A DNA stretch of 64,000 bases, from NCBI RefSeq assembly GCF_013364275.1, contig NZ_CP054932.1:2046001-2110000 (forward strand), written 5' to 3'. Source of the DNA: Actinomadura sp. NAK00032. Lineage in GTDB: Bacteria > Actinomycetota > Actinomycetes > Streptosporangiales > Streptosporangiaceae. This document shows, in pieces, positions 59,763-64,000 of this stretch (positions are counted from its first letter, which is position 1; the number at the start of each line of letters is the position of its first letter). The notes beneath the pieces were generated by a model. That model saw only the letters and a list, made by a program, of their open reading frames with translations, was not told the DNA's origin and searched no databases. A program made the translations under genes and the position numbers.

Positions 59763-60134
59763 ATGAATCAGGATGTGCTGGGGACGACCGCGGCGGCGTC
59801 GGAGTACTCCGCGCCGGCCCCGTGGGCGCCGTGGCTGCAGCGGGGGTTCGGCGGCAAGCACCGCCGGCCGCGCCGCACGGTCGTCCAGCTGGTCAAGGGC
59901 ATGCCGCCGTTCCCGCGCCGGACGCTGAAGTACGCCGGCCCGGGGACGCCGATCATGCACGGCATGGACGTCGAGCAGTGGCAGCGGCAGGCGTGCAGGA
60001 AGGGCTACACGCTGCGCGTCGACGGCTGGTACGGGCCGCGGTCGAGCAAGGTCGCCAAGTCGCTGCAGCGCCGCGCCGGGCTGGCCGACGACGGGGAGAT
60101 CGACGCCTGGACGTGGGCGGCGACCTGGGGCTGA
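59763..60134 (+). CDS. Peptidoglycan-binding-domain protein
   Basis: A protein of 123 residues. DVEQWQRQACRKGYTLRVDGWYGPRSSKVAKSLQRRAGLADDGEIDAWTWAATW is a PG_binding_1-type repeat with the DGxYG and TW features. There is no catalytic domain and no signal peptide; the N-terminal 50 residues are basic and Pro-rich. Such single domains are seen in phage-derived endolysin tails and in wall-associated proteins. Confidence 0.75.
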   Translation: MNQDVLGTTAAASEYSAPAPWAPWLQRGFGGKHRRPRRTVVQLVKGMPPFPRRTLKYAGPGTPIMHGMDVEQWQRQACRKGYTLRVDGWYGPRSSKVAKSLQRRAGLADDGEIDAWTWAATWG

Positions 60135-60190
60135 TCCCGCCGGGCCGGGCGCCCCCGTTTTGGCCTTCCCTTCCGCGGTAGTAGACGCAC

Positions 60191-61330
60191 GTGGACGAAG
60201 GGGTGCAGGCGGCCGGCGCCGTGGTGGAGGACGTCGCCGTCCACGCGTTCGAGGTACCCGTGGACGGCCCGGACGGCCTGGAGGAGGACGGCACCCTCCG
60301 CTGGGACTCGACGACCGCCGTCCTGGTCGAGGCGCGGGCGGGCGGCCGCACCGGGATCGGCTACACCTACGGGGACGTCTCGGTCGCCGCGTTCGTCCGG
60401 TCGAAGCTCGCGCCCGCGGTGCGCGGCGCGAGCGCGCTCGACCCCGCCGCCGCCTGGGCGCGCATGTTCGCCGGCATCCGCAACGCGGGACGCCCCGGCG
60501 CGGGCGCGATGGCGGTCTCCGCCGTCGACATCGCGCTGTGGGACCTCAAGGCGCGGCTGCTCGGTGTCCCGCTGGTCACGGCGCTGCCCGCGTTCCACGA
60601 CCGGGTGCCCGTCTACGGCAGCGGTGGGTTCACGAACTACTCCCTTGACCGGCTCTCCACCCAGCTCGGGGGCTGGGTGGAGCAGGGCATCCCCCGGGTG
60701 AAGCTGAAGACCTCCCGGCGGCCGGCGCAGGACCCGCGGCGGCTCACCGCCGTCCGCGAGGCGATCGGCGCCGGCGCGGAGCTGTTCGCCGACGCCAACG
60801 GAGCGCTGACCCGCAAGGAGGCGCTGTACTGGACGCACCGGCTCGCCGACGAGTGGGACGTCCGCTGGTTCGAGGAGCCGGTGCCCTCCGACGACACCGC
60901 CGGGCTGCGGCTGGTGCGCGAGCGGGGCCCGGGCCGGACCGAGATCGCCGCCGGCGAGTACGGGTTCGTGCTGAAGGACTTCACCGACCTGCTCGCGGGC
61001 CCGGCCGTGGACTGCCTGCAGGCCGACGTCACCCGCTGCGGCGGCGTCACCGGCCTCCTCCAGGTCGCCGGGCTGTCGGCGGCGCACCAGATCGACCTGT
61101 CCGCCCACTGCGCGCCCGCCGTGTCCGCGCACGCCTTCTGCGCGGTGCGGCGGCTCCGCCACCTGGAGTACTTCCACGACCACGTCCGCGTGGAGCACCT
61201 GCTCTTCGACGGGAACCTCAGCCCGGTGGACGGCGCGCTCCGCCCGGACACCGGCCGTCCCGGACTGGGCCTGGAGGTCAGGTGGGACGACGCGGAGCCG
61301 TACCGCGTGTACGGCTCCCGTCCGGCCTGA
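60191..61330 (+). CDS. Enolase-superfamily (mandelate racemase/muconate lactonising type) enzyme
   Basis: A protein of 379 residues. The capping domain and barrel are typical: GAMAVSAVDIALWDLKARLLGVPL, base lysines in RVKLKTS, metal ligands Asp in FADANGA, Glu in WFEEPV, and Glu in AAGEYGF, with SAHCAPAVSAH carrying the His region. These enzymes abstract the alpha-proton of carboxylate substrates such as sugar acids. GTG 60191. Followed 31 bases later by the decayed FAD/Fe-S gene, possibly a former partner. Confidence 0.87.
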   Translation: MDEGVQAAGAVVEDVAVHAFEVPVDGPDGLEEDGTLRWDSTTAVLVEARAGGRTGIGYTYGDVSVAAFVRSKLAPAVRGASALDPAAAWARMFAGIRNAGRPGAGAMAVSAVDIALWDLKARLLGVPLVTALPAFHDRVPVYGSGGFTNYSLDRLSTQLGGWVEQGIPRVKLKTSRRPAQDPRRLTAVREAIGAGAELFADANGALTRKEALYWTHRLADEWDVRWFEEPVPSDDTAGLRLVRERGPGRTEIAAGEYGFVLKDFTDLLAGPAVDCLQADVTRCGGVTGLLQVAGLSAAHQIDLSAHCAPAVSAHAFCAVRRLRHLEYFHDHVRVEHLLFDGNLSPVDGALRPDTGRPGLGLEVRWDDAEPYRVYGSRPA

Positions 61331-61361
61331 TGGCGACTGAAGAGAGAGGGGGACGAGGGAC

Positions 61362-62376
61362 ATGGCGAGGACGCACGTGGCCGAGACGCGCGAGGTGCCG
61401 GCGAAGACGGCCCCCTCCGTGCCGGGGCCGCCGCGCGGGCGGCAGGTGGTCGAGGTCCGGCGGCTGGCCCGCGCGCTGCGGAAGGCCGTCGAGGGGGAGG
61501 TCCGCTTCGACGCCGGGTCGCGGGCGATGTAAGCCAACGACGCGTCGAACTTCCGGCACTGCGTGGAGGCGATCGAGGCCGCGGGCTGGCAGGTCGTCAT
61601 GCCGGAGACGCACGTGTGCTGCGGGCGGCCGCTCTACGACTACGGCTTCCTCGACATGGCCGAGCGCTACCTGCGCAACGTGCTGGACGTCCTGCGCCCG
61701 TACGTCCGGGCGGGGACGCCGGTCGTCGGAATGGAGCCGAGCTGCCTCGCCGTCTTCAAGGACGAGCTGACCAAGATCCTTCCGCACGACGACGACGCCG
61801 CGCGGCTCGCGGCGAGCGCCCACCACTTCGCGGAGTTCTTCCAGGCCTACGACATCCGCCCGCCGCGGCTGCGCGGCGGCGGCAAGGCGCTGCTGTGGGG
61901 GCACTGCCACCACCGCGCCACCGGTGGCGTCGAACCGGAGCAGGCGCTGCTTGAGCGGATGGGGCTGGAGACCGAGAGCCTCAAGGGCGGCTGCTGCGGC
62001 CTCGCCGGGTCGTGGGGGTTCGAGAACGGCAAGTACGACATCTCGATGGACTGCGGGGAGCAGGCCCTCCTGCCCGCCGTCCGGGACGCCACCGACACCA
62101 CGTGCATCGTCGCCGACGGCTTCTCCTGCAAGACCCAGATCGAGCACGCCAAGACCGGGCGGCGCGCACTGCACGTCGCGCAGCTCATGCAGCTCGCCCG
62201 GGAGAGCGACGCCCCGATCAGCGGCAAGCCGGAGAAGGCCGGGCGCGCGCAGACCGGCCCCACCCGCGTCCCATCGCGTCGCCCGAGCCGGCGCCGCCGT
62301 CGCGGTGGGCGCGGTCACCGCCGCCGGGATCGGCCTGGCGCTGCGGGCCGGATGCGAACGCGCGGCCAAAACGTGA
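61362..62376 (+). pseudogene. FAD- and Fe-S-binding oxidoreductase (GlcD-GlcF fusion type), decayed
   Basis: The N-terminal 56 codons end at a TAA (61530-61532) where family members have Tyr in RFDAGSRAMY-NDASN. The same frame goes on with ANDASNFR, then jumps to HCVEAIEAAGWQVVMPETHVCCGRPL, skipping what should be the FAD domain and Fe-S cysteine clusters. The C-terminal part then looks intact (GGCCGLAGSWGFE, YDISMDCGEQALLPAVR, VADGFSCKTQI), but its end VARAGAAVAVGAVTAAGIGLALRAG is in another frame. So a stop, a large in-frame deletion and a frameshift are all present. A short GlcF-like protein from the second half cannot be fully excluded. Confidence 0.75.
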
Positions 62377-62432
62377 CCTTGCCCGGCGGCTGATTTCCGG
62401 AGTGCGGGAAGTGTCCCCTCTGGAGGTGGAGC

Positions 62433-63503
62433 GTGGACAGGGACGTGAAGGCCGGGGCCTGTGCGCTGGCGGTGGCGGGGATGCTGGTGCTCGGCGCGTG
62501 CAGCGACGGCGGCGGCGCCGAGAAGGCCGCGACACCGGCGGCGCAGACGTCGGCGCCGGTGAGCGATTCGGCGACGGGGCTGGAGCAGCAGTACGAGCGG
62601 GTCGTGGACGCGGTGCTGCCGTCCGTGGTGAAGATCCAGACCGATCAGGCGGAGGGCTCCGGCGTCGTCTACGACGCGCAGGGCCACATCGTGACGAACG
62701 CGCACGTGGTCGCCGGGGCGAAGAAGATCCAGGTGACGTCCTCCAGCGGCGGCGCGACGCTGGACGCCGACCTCGTCGGCGCGTTCGCGGCGGACGACCT
62801 GGCCGTCATCAAGGCGAAGGGCGGGAACCTCAAACCGGCGTCGTGGGGCGAGTCGGGCAAGGCGCGGGTCGGGCAGATCGTCCTCGCGATGGGGAACCCG
62901 CTGGGCCTCGCCGGGAGCGTGACGAACGGGATCGTGTCGGCGCTCCACCGGACGGTGTCCACCAAGGGGGAGGGCGCCTTCCAGGGGTCGACGATCGCGG
63001 ACGCCATCCAGACCAGCGCGGCGATCAACCCGGGCAACAGCGGCGGCGCGCTCGTCACGCTCAGCGGGCAGGTCATCGGCGTCCCGACGGCCGCCGCGTC
63101 GGACCCGTCGGCGGGCTCGGCGGCGGCCGGGATCGGCTTCGCGACGCCGAGCGACACCGTGCAGCGGATCGTCCCGCAGCTGATCCAGAGCGGGAAGGTG
63201 TCGAACTCGGGGCGGGCCGCGCTCGGCGTGACCGTCCGCACGATCGTCGATCCGCAGAGCGGTGAGCGGACCGCGGTCGCCGTGGTGGACGTCCAGCGCG
63301 GCGGCGGCGCGGCGAAGGCGGGCATCAGGCCGGGGGACCTGATCCTGTCGGTGAACGGCACCGCGACGCCCGACCAGACGGCGCTGTCGTCGGTGCTCGC
63401 CAACCTCAAGCCGGGCGACACGGCCAAGGTCGAGGTCCAGCACGCGGACGGGTCGAAGAAGACCGTCCAGGTGACGCTCGGGGAGTTGCCCGGCGGGGGA
63501 TGA
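62433..63503 (+). CDS. HtrA/DegP-type serine protease lipoprotein with PDZ domain
   Basis: A protein of 356 residues. The signal ends in the lipobox VLGAC (Cys23). The trypsin-like triad is His91 in NAHVVAG, Asp122 in ADDLAVIK and Ser203 in PGNSGGAL, and GQIVLAMGNPLGL is the usual substrate-loop motif. A C-terminal PDZ domain (about 270-350) has VAVVDVQRGGGAAKAGIRPGDLILSVNG. It should degrade or hold misfolded proteins at the outer membrane face. GTG 62433 follows GGAGG. Confidence 0.92.
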   Translation: MDRDVKAGACALAVAGMLVLGACSDGGGAEKAATPAAQTSAPVSDSATGLEQQYERVVDAVLPSVVKIQTDQAEGSGVVYDAQGHIVTNAHVVAGAKKIQVTSSSGGATLDADLVGAFAADDLAVIKAKGGNLKPASWGESGKARVGQIVLAMGNPLGLAGSVTNGIVSALHRTVSTKGEGAFQGSTIADAIQTSAAINPGNSGGALVTLSGQVIGVPTAAASDPSAGSAAAGIGFATPSDTVQRIVPQLIQSGKVSNSGRAALGVTVRTIVDPQSGERTAVAVVDVQRGGGAAKAGIRPGDLILSVNGTATPDQTALSSVLANLKPGDTAKVEVQHADGSKKTVQVTLGELPGGG

Positions 63504-63522
63504 TCCCCGGCGCCCCACCCTC

Positions 63523-63550
63523 TTGACGGTGGCCTGTACGGGAGTACAGT
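63523..63550 (+). promoter_or_regulatory. Promoter of the TetR gene
   Basis: TTGACG (63523-63528), 16 bases, TACAGT (63545-63550). The -10 box lies across the junction of the tandem TGTAC palindromes, consistent with autorepression. Confidence 0.55.
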
Positions 63551-63583
63551 GTACATCCGTACAGGCCACTGAACATATGTACA
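63535..63583. promoter_or_regulatory. Tandem TGTAC palindromic operators
   Basis: TGTAC-GGGA-GTACA (63535-63548) and TGTAC-ATCC-GTACA (63550-63563) are two 14-base palindromes one base apart; a third TGTACA is at 63578-63583. The second and third lie between the -10 and the TetR start codon. Confidence 0.65.
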
Positions 63584-63593
63584 GGGGGTGGGG

Positions 63594-64000
63594 ATGACGG
63601 CCGAGCAAGCCGACGACCTGACCGGACGCGCCCGCATCCGGGACGCCGCGCTGCTGGAGTTCGCCGAGCACGGCACGAAGGGCGCGACGATCCGCGGCAT
63701 CGCCAAGGCCGCCGGCGTCTCGCCGGCGCTGGTGCAGCACCACTTCGGGACGAAGGAGGCGCTGCGCCGCGAGTGCGACGAGTACGCGCTCGGGGCCGTC
63801 CGCGAGATCAAGGAGGAGGCCCTGCGCGGGGGGATCGGCGACCCCGGCTTCCTGATGCTCGCCATGCGCACGGCCCTGCCCATCCAGCGCTACTTCGCCC
63901 GCGCCCTCACCGACGGGTCGCCGGCCGCGGTCGCGCTGTACGACGACACCGTCGCCTACACCGAGGAGGTCCTCGCGCAGGGCAGGCCCGGGCTGCGCGT
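63594..64000 (+). CDS. TetR-family regulator, 5' part
   Basis: The gene runs off the end of the window; 135 codons are visible. The helix-turn-helix is canonical: RARIRDAALLEFAEHGTKGATIRGIAKAAGVSPALVQHHFGTKEALRREC. The ligand domain follows. ATG 63594 is preceded by AGGGGGTGGGG. The tandem TGTAC palindromes in its promoter suggest it represses itself; regulated neighbours may lie downstream, outside the window. Confidence 0.9.
   Translation, partial: MTAEQADDLTGRARIRDAALLEFAEHGTKGATIRGIAKAAGVSPALVQHHFGTKEALRRECDEYALGAVREIKEEALRGGIGDPGFLMLAMRTALPIQRYFARALTDGSPAAVALYDDTVAYTEEVLAQGRPGLR

Noticed and set aside
61563..62393. Intact GlcF-like Fe-S protein
   Set aside because: The frame starts in the middle of the family, lacks the Fe-S cluster motifs, and the preceding frame matches the missing N-terminus; a pseudogene fits better.

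Overview
The window is high-GC DNA with actinobacterial gene content throughout: a seven-iron ferredoxin next to dapC, a Pkn-type kinase, WXG100/EspC-like proteins, a YbaB-like protein, large ThDP and FAD enzymes, GTG/TTG starts and frequent 4-bp ATGA/GTGA overlaps. A filamentous actinomycete of the Streptosporangiales (Thermomonosporaceae, Actinomadura-like) is my best guess; that is inference from content, not a search result. Genes are packed closely on both strands and no gap exceeds about 300 bases. I see no rRNA or tRNA genes and no CRISPR array.

Layout. 1-2.5 kb: end of a polysaccharide deacetylase, a stand-alone SH3-like protein, fdxA and dapC. 2.7-6.5 kb: a five-gene operon of DUF4178, DUF2617, DUF4247, DUF350 and a membrane-fused spermidine synthase. 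6.5-11.4 kb: MerR regulator divergent from a long-chain acyl-CoA dehydrogenase, then a ThDP enzyme/FAD-linked hydroxyacid dehydrogenase pair. 11.4-18.1 kb: ABC exporter (ATPase plus FtsX-type permease) convergent with an OmpR-type two-component pair, then htpG. 18.2-25.6 kb: saccharopine dehydrogenase-like enzyme divergent from a GlxA/AraC regulator, a PLP decarboxylase, an ArsR-SRPBCC-RibD/DHFR operon, a receptor kinase and a DksA/TraR zinc-finger protein. 25.7-28.5 kb: a small helical protein and a type VII secretion-like operon. 28.6-32.2 kb: second deacetylase, MGDG-synthase-like glycosyltransferase and two overlapping DMT transporters. 32.3-36.2 kb: a hydrolase remnant, cholesterol oxidase with KstR-like palindromes, and a divergent operon with a KstR2-like box. 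36.2-40.1 kb: TauD-type dioxygenase divergent from an SsuA/B/C-type ABC importer. 40.1-43.9 kb: a deletion scar holding the 3' ends of an ECF sigma gene and an MFS gene, then an MFS transporter, a GT4 mannosyltransferase and a MerR-VOC fusion. 44-50.8 kb: lytic transglycosylase-like protein, dapD, DUF1963, a phosphopantetheinyl transferase, a lone TnpB element, dapE and a LOG-family protein. 50.8-56.2 kb: DUF6098 and a 1532-residue NB-ARC/WD40 protein. 56.2-60.1 kb: a lower-confidence accessory block of regulators, small membrane proteins and a peptidoglycan-binding protein. 60.2-64 kb: enolase-superfamily enzyme, a decayed FAD/Fe-S oxidoreductase, an HtrA-like protease and the start of a TetR gene with tandem TGTAC palindromes.

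How the genes fit together. dapC, dapD and dapE serve the succinylase branch of diaminopimelate/lysine synthesis but lie in three separate places. The cholesterol oxidase and its neighbours carry motifs that match published steroid-catabolism operators. The TauD/Ssu block looks like organosulfur scavenging. Three loci (32.3, 40.1 and 61.4 kb) are clear gene remnants with internal deletions. Several genes appear to be leaderless, with a -10 hexamer 6-7 bases before the start codon.
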